From contig NZ_LASZ01000008.1 in NCBI RefSeq assembly GCF_001014645.1, positions 106,717-170,716 on the forward strand: a DNA stretch of 64,000 nt. Reading direction: 5' to 3'. Below are positions 51,921 through 60,800 of this stretch, piece by piece; position 1 is the first letter of the stretch; every line of letters starts with the position of its first letter. The notes beneath the pieces were generated by a model that saw only the letters and a list, made by a program, of their open reading frames with translations, was not told the DNA's origin and made no database searches. The position numbers and the translations under genes are program-made. Source of the DNA: Luteimonas sp. FCS-9 (GTDB taxonomy: Bacteria; Pseudomonadota; Gammaproteobacteria; Xanthomonadales; Xanthomonadaceae).

Positions 51921-53498
51921 ATGACGATGATGATCGCAGACGGTGTGCGTGGCCTCTCCCCGATGCCGCCTCCGCCCCCGCCGCGCGAGGCACCGGCCGG
52001 GGGCGCGCCGGCCCCGGTGTCCTCCGGGCCCTATTGTCCCGATCCGACGTACCACCCGCAGGTCCAGGCGCCCGCGGCCGGCCCCGGCGCCGGCGCCCCG
52101 CCCACCGGACCCTACGCGATTCCTGCCGGCAGCACGCTGGGCGAGGTCGCCAGCGGTACCCAGGCGCAGCCGTTCGACGTGACGCTGTCGCAGCTGGCGA
52201 CCGCCGTCTACGGCACCCGCGGCGCGCCGCCGGCCGGCTGGAACGAGGTCACCGACCAGCAGCTGCAGGACCTGGGCGTGGCCGACCCGCAGGCCTGGCG
52301 GCTGCAGTACCTGGGCGCGAACGACAGCGTGCCGACCAACGACCAGGAATTCCGCGCCGAGGTCTACACCGACGGCCAGGGCAACTACGTGCTGTCCTAC
52401 CGCGGCACCGCCGAGGGCGGCGCCGACTGGGACAACAACTTCCGCCAGGGCCTGGGCTACGAGACCCGGGACGGCGACAAGTTCGGCGTGACCGCGGTCA
52501 ACACCGCGCGCGAGTTCGCACGCGTCTTCGGCGACGACCGTGCCGAGCCGTCGAACCTGGCGATCACCGGCCATTCGCAGGGCGGCGGCCTGGCCAGCGT
52601 CGGCTCGCTGGCCAGCGGCGTGCCGGCAGTGACCTTCGACGCGTCCGGCATCCACCCCAATACGCTCGACCGCATGGGCATCGACCCGCAGGCCGCACGC
52701 GACACCGCCGAGGGCGGCCAGATCCGCGCCTACTCGCTGTCGAGCGACGCGCTGACCAATGCGCAGGACAGCTGGGCGACCGGCCTGCTGGCGCCCGACG
52801 CGCTCGGCACGCAGATCGTCGTGAAGCCGGCCAGCGCCGACGAGCACCAGATGTTCACGAACTACGGTCCCACCGAGGGCTTCTCGCCGGGCATGAGCGA
52901 AACGCTCAACACCGGCGTTGAGATCGCACGGCACACGCCGTTCCTGCCGTTCAATCCGGTCACCGGCCTGGTCACCGGCGGTGCAAACCTCGTCGGCAAC
53001 GTGGCCTATGCCGCCATCAGCCACAGCCCCAACGCGCTGACCGCCGGCATGATCGAGCACCAGCCCTGGCAGGCGGGCTACGAGAACCCGTCCTCGCTCG
53101 GCCGCGACCTGCAGAACCTGCTGCCCGACGCGGCCAAGGACGACTACGCGCGCAACGTGCACGACTTCGCCACCGATGTCGACGCGGTCGTCGCCAACGA
53201 GTTCGCCAATGGCGACTACGTGCTCGGCGGCGCGCGCCTGGTCGGCGACCTGGCCGAGGGCGCGCTGAACTCGGTCGGCGACACCGTCGACGGCTATGCC
53301 GACCAGCTCGCCGGCCAGGTGAAGGACAACGTCGGCGGCTGGGCGGGCGACGTGCTGTCGGGGGCGATCGACGGCGCCGGCGATGTCGCCGAGTTCGCCA
53401 CCGACGTGGCCGGCCAGGCGGCCGAGACGGTCGTCGATGGCGTGGGCTGGGTGGCACAGGGCGCGACCAACCTCGTCGGCAGCCTGTTCGGGCGCTGA
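51921..53498 (+). CDS. Lipase-fold protein, putative toxin of module 1
   Basis: A 525-residue protein with no signal peptide. Residues 1-75 are Pro/Ala/Gly-rich, starting with a PPPPPP run. An alpha/beta-hydrolase domain of the class 3 lipase/Mbeg1-like type follows (about 80-320), with VLSYRGTAEGG and the nucleophile elbow ITGHSQGGGLAS. Asp in SSDALTNAQD and His in DEHQMF are candidate partners. The C-terminal 170 residues are Ala/Gly/Val/Asp-rich amphipathic helices (VGDLAEGALNSVGDTVDG and similar), probably membrane-binding. A ribosome site AGGAG precedes the ATG. It is followed 45 bp later by a secreted ankyrin protein, an arrangement that suggests a phospholipase toxin with periplasmic immunity. 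The XVIPCD tail of Xanthomonas T4SS effectors is not recognisable. Confidence 0.7.
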   Translation: MTMMIADGVRGLSPMPPPPPPREAPAGGAPAPVSSGPYCPDPTYHPQVQAPAAGPGAGAPPTGPYAIPAGSTLGEVASGTQAQPFDVTLSQLATAVYGTRGAPPAGWNEVTDQQLQDLGVADPQAWRLQYLGANDSVPTNDQEFRAEVYTDGQGNYVLSYRGTAEGGADWDNNFRQGLGYETRDGDKFGVTAVNTAREFARVFGDDRAEPSNLAITGHSQGGGLASVGSLASGVPAVTFDASGIHPNTLDRMGIDPQAARDTAEGGQIRAYSLSSDALTNAQDSWATGLLAPDALGTQIVVKPASADEHQMFTNYGPTEGFSPGMSETLNTGVEIARHTPFLPFNPVTGLVTGGANLVGNVAYAAISHSPNALTAGMIEHQPWQAGYENPSSLGRDLQNLLPDAAKDDYARNVHDFATDVDAVVANEFANGDYVLGGARLVGDLAEGALNSVGDTVDGYADQLAGQVKDNVGGWAGDVLSGAIDGAGDVAEFATDVAGQAAETVVDGVGWVAQGATNLVGSLFGR

Positions 53499-53543
53499 GC
53501 CCGGCGTGCCAGCGCTTGCGCCCGGCCGCGTCCGGAGGTTGAA

Positions 53544-54284
53544 ATGCCCCGCATGCCCCGTTTCCGCGTCATGCTGTCCACCACCGTCCTCCTCGGCGCC
53601 GTCGGGTGCGCCCCGCCTTCCATGAGCAACGACGCCTTCGACACCCCCTCGACCGCCTCGTTGGCCGACGCCGTCCGCCGCGACGACGCCGCCGAGGTCC
53701 GTCGCCTACTCCAGCAGGTGCCTGCCGACACGCCCGGCAGCCAGGGCGAGACCCTGCTGATGGAGGCGATCCGCCAGCGCCGCGCCGCGAGCGTGGACGC
53801 GCTGCTCGAGGGCGGTGCGGATCCCGACCGTGTCGACGCGCGCGGCGAGACACCGGTGCACGCGGCCGCGTTCTCGGGCAGCCCGGAGATCCTGCGCAGC
53901 GTGCTCGCCCATGGCGGCGACAAGGATGCGCGCAACCCGCACACCGGCGCGACGCCGCTGGTCCAGGCGCTGCTCTCGCCCGAGGCCGGCCAGGCCGAGG
54001 TGCTGCTCGAGGCCGGCGCCGATCCCGACATCGCCGACCGCAACGGCGACGTGCCGCTGCACGTCGCCGCGCGCACCAACGGCGGCGCCGCGATCCTCGC
54101 GCTGCTGCGCTCGGGCGCCGACCCGCAGGCGCGCAATTCGCGCGGGGACAGCTTCCAGGTCGAGTATTTCTCGTTCCCGGCCCATCTGCTCAATGCGCGT
54201 GCGCGCGAGGAGCGGCGCGAGGTCGTCGCCTGGCTCAAGGCCCACGGCGTGCCGCTGGAGAAGAACGTCACCGACGCCGACTGA
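53544..54284 (+). CDS. Ankyrin-repeat lipoprotein, putative immunity of module 1
   Basis: A 246-residue protein with an N-terminal signal sequence ending LLGAVGCAPP, a probable lipobox. Five or so ankyrin repeats follow (about residues 40-215), with typical units such as GADPDRVDARGETPVHAAA and GADPDIADRNGDVPLHVAA. GGAGG lies five bases before the ATG. Ankyrin repeats mediate protein binding, and a periplasmic ankyrin protein encoded directly behind a putative lipase toxin is best read as its immunity factor. It is homologous to the product of 56209-56967, sharing the GADP-AR-FQ pattern and the AWL tail. The toxin/immunity reading is inference; the fold is seen directly. Confidence 0.78.
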   Translation: MPRMPRFRVMLSTTVLLGAVGCAPPSMSNDAFDTPSTASLADAVRRDDAAEVRRLLQQVPADTPGSQGETLLMEAIRQRRAASVDALLEGGADPDRVDARGETPVHAAAFSGSPEILRSVLAHGGDKDARNPHTGATPLVQALLSPEAGQAEVLLEAGADPDIADRNGDVPLHVAARTNGGAAILALLRSGADPQARNSRGDSFQVEYFSFPAHLLNARAREERREVVAWLKAHGVPLEKNVTDAD

Positions 54285-54356
54285 GCATCGCGGCCGTCGG
54301 CATCGCGCCGGCACGGGCGCGAACCGTGACCTGAATCCGCTTTCCGCACCGCAGCC

Positions 54357-54362
54357 TAGGGT
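54357..54362 (+). promoter_or_regulatory. Candidate -10 element for the second lipase-like gene
   Basis: TAGGGT in CCTAGGGTTCGC, 67 nt before the ATG at 54429, matching the element before the first module. Confidence 0.4.
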
Positions 54363-54428
54363 TCGCACCAGCTGTCGCCGGCCGTCCAGACGCCTATCGT
54401 CGAGGCATCCGACCCGAAGGTGCGCGTC

Positions 54429-56102
54429 ATGAGCCTGTCCCCGGTTTCCGGCAACAGCCAACCCATCGACACCTGGCGCGACCACGCGCTCGATCCCGCG
54501 CTGCGCGCGCAGGGGGGCCCGCCGGCGAACACGCCGCGCAGCCACGTCGACACCAGCGCCGGCTTCCCGCGCGGCGACGGCAGCTTCGCCGAGTCCGTCC
54601 AGGGCACCGCGCCGCAGCCCGAGCGCGACCTGCACCTGTCGCTGATGGCCAACGACAGCTACACGCTGGCCGGGCCGGACGGCGTCACCGGCACCGCCGC
54701 CGAGGCCGAGCTGCAGGCCGCCGGCTGGACGCGTCTGGTGCCCAGCGAGGACGGCAGCCACCTGATCGACGCACAGGGCAACGAGATCCCGATCTCGACC
54801 GACAAGCTGCACGACCTGCAGACCGGCTTCGACGCGGCGATCTACCAGAACGCCGACGGCCAGTACGTCGTCGCCTACCGTGGCACCGACAACTGGGGGC
54901 TGGGCCAGGGCGGCGATTCGCGCGCGAACGGCGGCCAGGGCCTGGGCATGGAGACCGCGCAGTATTCCCAGGCGATGGAACTGGCGAGCCTGGCGGTGGA
55001 CACCTTCGGCGAAGGCAACGTCGCGATCACCGGCCACTCGCTGGGCGGTGGCCTGGCGTCGGCCGCGATGCTCGCCACCGGCGTGCCGGGCGTGACCTTC
55101 AACGCCTCGGGCCTGAGCAACAACACGCTCGCGTCGCTGGGCTTCAATCCCAACGGCGCGCGCAGCGACCTGGCCGACAGCGGCCAGATCCGCCGCTACG
55201 TCGTCGACGGCGATCCGCTGACGCTGGCACAGCAGGACCTGCCCGTGCTGCCCATCGTGGGCCTGTCGCCGCCCGATGCGGTCGGCCACGAACTGCGCAT
55301 CGATCCGCCTGCGGGCATGGGCCGCTTCGATCTCGGCGGCCTGCACGGCGGCGGCGCCGACCATCCGTCCTACGTCGAGGCGCTGCGCGAGAACACCGCG
55401 GGCGCGCCGCTCGACCTGTCCGGCACCGACCTGGGCCTCGCGCTCAGCACGGTCGAGAACATCGGCGAGCACGGGCTCAACCAGCTCGGCGCGCTGGCCG
55501 ACGGCCTCGGCGGCCTGTACCGCGACGGCAGCGAGACGGTCTCCGACACGGTCAAGGGCATCGGCGAGGCGATCGAGAACGACTTCGGCAACGGCGACTA
55601 TGTCGGCGGCACCCTCAGCATCGCCGGCGACGTGGTCGACGGCGTCGTTGGCCTGGGCGGCGACGTGGTCGCCAACACCCTCGACACCGCGGGCGACGCG
55701 GTCGAGAACGTCGCCAACCTCGGCGGCAGCGTGCTGCGCGACGTCGGCGACCGCGTCGGCTTCGACGCGCCGTTCGATGCGGTGGCCACCGGCGTCGAGT
55801 GGACCGGCCGCGCCGTCGACGATGTCGCCGACGCCGCCGGCAACGGCGTGCAGTGGGGCCTGGACAAGGTCGGCGACGGGGCCGAGTGGGTGATCGACAA
55901 GACCGGCGACGGCGCGCAGTGGGCCGCCGACCGCGTGGTCGACGGTGCCCGTGCCGTGGGCGAGGCCGCCGTCTGGACCGGCGAACGCCTGGCCGACGGC
56001 GCCCGTGCGGTGGGCGAGGCCGCGGCCTGGACCGGCGACCGCGTCGCCGACGGCGCCCGCTGGGTCGCCGAGAAGGCCAACCCGCTCAACTGGTTCCGTT
56101 GA
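54429..56102 (+). CDS. Lipase-fold protein, putative toxin of module 2
   Basis: A 557-residue paralogue of the 51921-53498 product, without a signal peptide. The lipase domain (about residues 65-310) has VVAYRGTDNWG and the nucleophile elbow ITGHSLGGGLAS. VVDGDPLTLAQ supplies a likely catalytic Asp and ADHPSYVEAL the His, a better class 3 lipase triad than in module 1. The C-terminal 240 residues form amphipathic helices, ending with 18-residue repeats encoded by a 54-bp tandem repeat. Both paralogues share a FxNGDYVxGG motif at the start of the tail. The ATG at 54429 follows GAAGGT; a GTG at 54420 is possible. Confidence 0.7.
   Translation: MSLSPVSGNSQPIDTWRDHALDPALRAQGGPPANTPRSHVDTSAGFPRGDGSFAESVQGTAPQPERDLHLSLMANDSYTLAGPDGVTGTAAEAELQAAGWTRLVPSEDGSHLIDAQGNEIPISTDKLHDLQTGFDAAIYQNADGQYVVAYRGTDNWGLGQGGDSRANGGQGLGMETAQYSQAMELASLAVDTFGEGNVAITGHSLGGGLASAAMLATGVPGVTFNASGLSNNTLASLGFNPNGARSDLADSGQIRRYVVDGDPLTLAQQDLPVLPIVGLSPPDAVGHELRIDPPAGMGRFDLGGLHGGGADHPSYVEALRENTAGAPLDLSGTDLGLALSTVENIGEHGLNQLGALADGLGGLYRDGSETVSDTVKGIGEAIENDFGNGDYVGGTLSIAGDVVDGVVGLGGDVVANTLDTAGDAVENVANLGGSVLRDVGDRVGFDAPFDAVATGVEWTGRAVDDVADAAGNGVQWGLDKVGDGAEWVIDKTGDGAQWAADRVVDGARAVGEAAVWTGERLADGARAVGEAAAWTGDRVADGARWVAEKANPLNWFR
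55941..56072 (+). repeat. 54-bp coding tandem repeat in the module 2 toxin tail
   Basis: Two consecutive 54-bp units (55941-55994, 55995-56048) and a partial third encode DGARAVGEAAVWTGERLA, DGARAVGEAAAWTGDRVA, then DGARWVAEK. Upstream 11-residue variants (DKVGDGAEWVI, DKTGDGAQWAA) precede them. The periodicity gives long amphipathic helices. Such repeats allow slippage and length variation. Confidence 0.85.
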
Positions 56103-56172
56103 CCGCACGCCGCCGCGCCTGCGGCGCCCCGGTGCCGATGACCTCGTCACGGACGGTTCGATCCGGCGCCGC

Positions 56173-56178
56173 TAGGCT
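56173..56178 (+). promoter_or_regulatory. Candidate -10 element for the second ankyrin gene
   Basis: TAGGCT in CGCTAGGCTGTGCG, 30 nt before the ATG at 56209. It would give the ankyrin (immunity) gene its own promoter, so protection could be made without the toxin. It also argues against the GTG at 56179 as start. Confidence 0.45.
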
Positions 56179-56208
56179 GTGCGCTTGTACCGCCGACGGG
56201 GCGCCGTC

Positions 56209-56967
56209 ATGATCGATCCGGTTTCGCCGTTCTCCGCGACCAGCGTGCGTGCCTGCGTCTGCGCGCTGCTGGTCGCCGTCGCTCCGGGCGCCTGCGCCCG
56301 CCAAGGACCGAACATGTCCCAAGATCCGTCCACCGATCCTGGCACCGCCGCGCTGGCGCGCGCCGCCCACAGCGGCGACCTGGCCGATGCGAAGCGGCTC
56401 GTCGCCGACGGCGCCAACCCCGACGCGACCGATGCCGATGGCACGCCGCTGCTGCAGGCCGCGATCCTGCGCGGCGAGCGCCGCGGCTTCGAAACCCTGC
56501 TCGAGGCCGGTGCCGATCCGACGGCCGCGGCCGCCAACGGCAACACCGCACTGCACGTGGCCGCGATGCAGAGCGATACGACGTTCCTCAAGACCCTGCT
56601 GGCGCGCGGGCTGTCACCCGACACGCCCAACGCGCGCAACGGCGAGACGCCGCTGTTCAACGCGCTCGAGGCGCGCAACGACGACACCATCCGGCTGCTG
56701 CTCGACGCGGGCGCGCGCGTCGACGCCGCCGACCGCTACGGCGCGACGCTGCTGCACAAGGCCGCGCGCATCAACGCCACCGGCTGGGTCGTCCGGTTTC
56801 TCGAGGCCGGCGCCGACCCGACCGCGCGCGACCGCGTCGGCGTGACCTTCCAGCCCTCGTTCTTCCGCGCAAAGGATGCCGTACTCTCGGCCGGGGCCAG
56901 GCGCGACCGTGCCCGGGTCCGCGCCTGGCTGGTCGAACGCCGGATCCCGGTCGAGGACCGGGACTGA
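56209..56967 (+). CDS. Ankyrin-repeat exported protein, putative immunity of module 2
   Basis: A 252-residue protein. The N-terminus has a hydrophobic export signal (about residues 10-28, ending PGACARQ); Cys could be lipidated, but the lipobox is weak. Five ankyrin-like repeats follow, for example GANPDATDADGTPLLQAAI and GADPTAAAANGNTALHVAA. It ends with AWLVERRIPVEDRD, mirroring the AWLKAHGVPLEKNVTDAD end of the module 1 ankyrin protein. It lies 106 bp after the module 2 lipase-like gene, with a promoter-like TAGGCT between them. Location and export fit a periplasmic immunity protein. Confidence 0.75.
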   Translation: MIDPVSPFSATSVRACVCALLVAVAPGACARQGPNMSQDPSTDPGTAALARAAHSGDLADAKRLVADGANPDATDADGTPLLQAAILRGERRGFETLLEAGADPTAAAANGNTALHVAAMQSDTTFLKTLLARGLSPDTPNARNGETPLFNALEARNDDTIRLLLDAGARVDAADRYGATLLHKAARINATGWVVRFLEAGADPTARDRVGVTFQPSFFRAKDAVLSAGARRDRARVRAWLVERRIPVEDRD

Positions 56968-57050
56968 GGCCGCGCCGGGTGCGGCCGGTTCCTGTCCGCC
57001 GCCCCATGCCAGGCCCCGCCGGCAGCCCGCGGCCGCCGGCATCCTGAGCG

Positions 57051-57689
57051 TCAGGGCCAGGCGGGCGGGTCGGCCTGCCAGGCGGCGAAGACCTCCGCCA
57101 GCACCGCACGCTCTGCGTCCGTCCAGCCGGGCAGCAGTTGCGGGAACCGCGCCGGGTCGTCCCACAGTCGCGGTTCGGTCCGCACCGCGGCCGCGTACCA
57201 CTGCTTCGCCTCGTCGCGGCGGTCGAGCCGCCACAGCGCCAGCGCGAGCGTCGGCGGCGCCCACGACGGCTTGACCAGCCGTCCGTCGAGCGCGTGCACC
57301 CACTGCGCCAGCGCCGGACCCGGCTGGCCGTCGCGGTACAGGTCCCAGCCGTAGTTCCAGTGCACCGCGCTGCGCAGCGGCGCGCGCGGCGCGAGCGAGG
57401 CCAGCAGTTGGTCGTACAGCGCGCGGCCGGTGTCCTGCCGGCCGCTGCGCATCAGCGCCTGCGCCAGCTGCGCGCGCGCCTGGTCGGCGTTGCGGGCGTT
57501 GCGCTCGACCAGCTGCAGCAGCCGGCCATGGACCGCATCGCCGTCGCCTGCGATCGCCACGACCGGCGCGGCGGTCCGCGCATCGGCGTCGAAGTAGAAC
57601 TCGGCCGGTGCCGGCACGCGTTGCGCCCACGTGGCCGAGGCCAGCAGCGCGCAGGCCAGGCCGGCCACCGATCGCAGCATGTTCCGCAT
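57051..57689 (-). CDS. Exported tetratricopeptide-repeat-like protein
   Basis: A 212-residue protein with a clear signal peptide (about residues 1-23, ending SATWAQ), so it is periplasmic. The mature part contains helical-pair repeats of TPR type: RNADQARAQLAQALMRSGR, AVHWNYGWDLYRDGQPGPAL, and LALALWRLDRRDEAKQWYAAAV. No catalytic motif is visible and the role is unknown. The ATG at 57689 follows AGGGGACGAC. A TACAAT on the minus strand (57733-57738) is a likely promoter, back to back with that of the indolepyruvate oxidoreductase gene. Confidence 0.82.
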   Translation of the reverse strand: MRNMLRSVAGLACALLASATWAQRVPAPAEFYFDADARTAAPVVAIAGDGDAVHGRLLQLVERNARNADQARAQLAQALMRSGRQDTGRALYDQLLASLAPRAPLRSAVHWNYGWDLYRDGQPGPALAQWVHALDGRLVKPSWAPPTLALALWRLDRRDEAKQWYAAAVRTEPRLWDDPARFPQLLPGWTDAERAVLAEVFAAWQADPPAWP

Positions 57690-57732
57690 TGTCGTCCCCT
57701 CGATCGACGCTCCCCAGCGCCGTGCGCGGGCC

Positions 57733-57738
57733 ATTGTA
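57733..57738 (-). promoter_or_regulatory. Candidate -10 element for the TPR gene
   Basis: Minus-strand TACAAT in GCTACAATGGCC, 44 nt upstream of the ATG at 57689. It shares the GCTACA prefix with the divergent element at 57776. Confidence 0.45.
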
Positions 57739-57775
57739 GCGGGCTGCGGCGACCGGGCCGCGGCGGGGCCGCTGC

Positions 57776-57781
57776 TACACT
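57776..57781 (+). promoter_or_regulatory. Candidate -10 element for the indolepyruvate oxidoreductase gene
   Basis: TACACT in GCTACACTGCG, 84 nt before the ATG at 57865. The identical string precedes the ETF-QO gene. Confidence 0.45.
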
Positions 57782-57864
57782 GCGTCGCCTTTTTTCGCCA
57801 GAACGTCGCCGGCCGCCGCGCCGCGCGACCCGCCAGCGCCCGCGCGCAAGCCAGAGTTCCCGCC

Positions 57865-60800
57865 ATGACCAGCACCGCCGAACTGTCCTCGCCCGCGTCC
57901 GCCCGCTCCGGTCTGACCAACGGCGTGGTCGACGCCGACTACACGCTCGACGACAAGTACACGCGTACCTCCGGGCGCATCTACCTGTCGGGCGTGCAGG
58001 CACTGGTGCGGCTGCCGCTGATGCAGCGCCTGCGCGACGCGGCGGCCGGCCTCAACACCGGCGGCTTCGTGTCCGGCTACCGCGGCTCGCCGCTCGGCGG
58101 GTTCGATCTGGAGCTGTGGCGCGCGAAGCAGTACCTGGCGCAGGCGAACGTGAAGTTCCAGCCCGGCCTCAACGAGGACCTGGGCGCGACGATGGTCTGG
58201 GGCACGCAGCAGACCAACCTGTTCCCGGGCGCGAACGTCGATGGCGTCTACGCGATGTGGTACGGCAAGGGCCCGGGCGTGGACCGCTGCGGCGACGTGT
58301 TCAAGCACGGCAACGCCGCCGGCACGCACCGCCACGGCGGCGTGCTCGCGCTGGCCGCCGACGACCACGCCTGCCGCAGTTCGACGCTGCCGCACGGCAG
58401 CGAGGGCGAGTTCACCAGCGCGATGATGCCCATCCTCAACCCGGCCGGGGTGCAGGACATCCTCGACATGGGCCTGCTGGGCTGGGCGATGAGCCGCTAC
58501 ACCGGACGCTGGGTCGGCTTCAAGACGATCGCAGAAACCGTGGAGTCGTCGATGTCGGTCGACGTCGATCCGTTCGGCCTGCAGATCGTCACCCCCGACG
58601 ACTTCGAGATGCCGGCCGGCGGCCTCAACATCCGCTGGCCCGACCCGCCGATGGACCAGGAGATGCGCCTGCACCGCTACGCGGTCAAGGCCGCGCAGGC
58701 GTTCGCGCGCGCCAACCGCATCGACCGGCTGGTGCTCGACACGCCCGACGCGCGTTTCGGCATCGTCACCACCGGCAAGAGCTACCTCGACGTGCTGACC
58801 GCGCTCGAGTACCTGGGCCTGGACGAGGCCGCGTGCCGGCGCTTGCGCATCCGCGTCTACAAGGTCGGCATGACCTGGCCGCTTGAGCCGGTGGGCATCC
58901 GCAGCTTCGCGCGCGGGCTGCGCGACATCCTCGTCGTCGAGGAGAAGCACGGCTTCATCGAGGGCCAGATGAAGGAGCTGTTCTACAACTTCGACGGCGA
59001 GCGCCCCAGCATCGTCGGCAAGTACGACGAGGACGGCGCGTGGATCCTGCCGAGCACCGGCGAGCTGACCCCGGCGACGATCGCCGGCGTCATCGCGCGG
59101 CGCATCCTGCGCTTCCTGCCCGACGAGGGCAGCGAGCGGCAGAAGATGCACGACGTGCTGCAGTGGATGGAGGCCAAGGAGGGCGAACTGGCGCTGCCGC
59201 GCGCGCAGTTCCCGCGCGTGCCGCATTACTGCTCGGGATGCCCGCACAACACCTCGACGACGGTCCCCGAGGGCTCGCGCGCGCTGGCCGGCATCGGCTG
59301 CCACTACATGGTCACGTGGATGGACCGCAGCACCGAGACGTTCACCCAGATGGGCGGCGAGGGCGTGACGTGGTGCGGGCAGGCGGCGTTCACCGACACC
59401 CCGCACGTGTTCCAGAACCTCGGCGACGGCACCTACTTCCACTCCGGCTCGCTGGCGATCCGCCAGTCGGTCGCGGCCGGCGTCAACATCACCTACAAGA
59501 TCCTCTACAACGACGCGGTCGCGATGACCGGCGGCCAGCCGGTCGACGGCACGCTGACCGTGCCGCAGATCGCGCACCAGGTACGCAGCGAGGGCGTGGA
59601 CGTCATCGCGCTGGTCAGCGACGACATCGGCAAGTGGTCGAGGCGCGACCTGTTCCCGTCCGGCGTCGAGTTCTTCGATCGCCGCGAGCTCGACGCGGTG
59701 CAAAAGCGCCTGCGCGAGGTGAAGGGCGTGAGCGTGCTGATCTTCGACCAGACCTGCGCGACCGAGAAGCGCCGGCGCCGCAAGCGCGGCCGGATCGCCG
59801 ACCCGGCCAAGCGGGTGTTCGTCAACACGCTGGTGTGCGAGGGCTGCGGCGACTGCGGGCGCAAGTCGTTCTGCGTGTCGGTGCTGCCCCGCGACACCGA
59901 GTTCGGGCGCAAGCGCGAGATCGACCAGAGCAACTGCAACAAGGACTACGCCTGCGTCGAGGGCTTCTGCCCGAGCTTCGTCACCGTGCACGGCGGTCGA
60001 CCGCGCAAGGGCCGCAAGGTCTCGGCGGCCGAGAAGCTCGCCGACCTGCCGATGCCGACGTTCGCGACCGACCTGGCGCAGCCCTGGAACATCCTGATCA
60101 CCGGCGTGGGCGGCACCGGCGTGGTGACGATCGGCGCGCTGCTGGGCATGGCCGGGCACCTGGAGGGCCGTGGCTCGACCGTGCTCGACCAGACCGGCCT
60201 GGCGCAGAAGGGCGGCGCGGTGACCACGCACATCCGCATCGCGCGCGCGCCGTCGGACATCCACGCGGTGCGCATCGCCGCCGGCGAGGCCGACCTGGTG
60301 CTCGGCTGCGACATGGTCGTGGTCAACGACTACTGGACGCTGTCGAAGATCCGCGGCGACCGCTCGCAGGTCGTGCTCAACACCTACGAGGCGATGCCCG
60401 GCACGTTCACCACGCGCCCGGACATGCAGTTCCCGGCCGGCGACATCGTCGCGGCGATCGAGCACGCGCTCGGCGGCCGCGCGCCGCTGCGCGTCGACGC
60501 CACCCAGCTGGCGACGGCGCTGCTGGGCGATGCGATCGGCGCCAACCTGTTCATCCTCGGCTACGCCTGGCAGCGCGGGTTGGTGCCGCTCTCGTTCGAC
60601 GCGATCATGCGCGCGGTCGAGCTCAACGGCGCGGCGGTCGAGATGAACAAGACCGCGTTCGCGTGGGGCCGCCTGGCGGTCGTCGATCCGGCCACCGTCG
60701 AGGCCGCGGCCGGGCTGGTGCGCAACGCGCCCAACGCCGCCGAGCGCCCGGTGCACGAACTGCCCGTGCTGCCGCCGGGCGAGTGGGAGACCAGCGAATG

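Noticed and set aside
55941..56072. Possible CRISPR-like direct repeat
   Set aside because: The repeats are contiguous 54-bp coding units with no spacers, in frame within the lipase-like gene.
51921..56102. Lipase-like proteins as Xanthomonas T4SS (X-Tfe) effectors
   Set aside because: I looked for an XVIPCD-type C-terminal domain and Gln-rich tail. Instead there are amphipathic repeats, so T4SS delivery is not supported by sequence.
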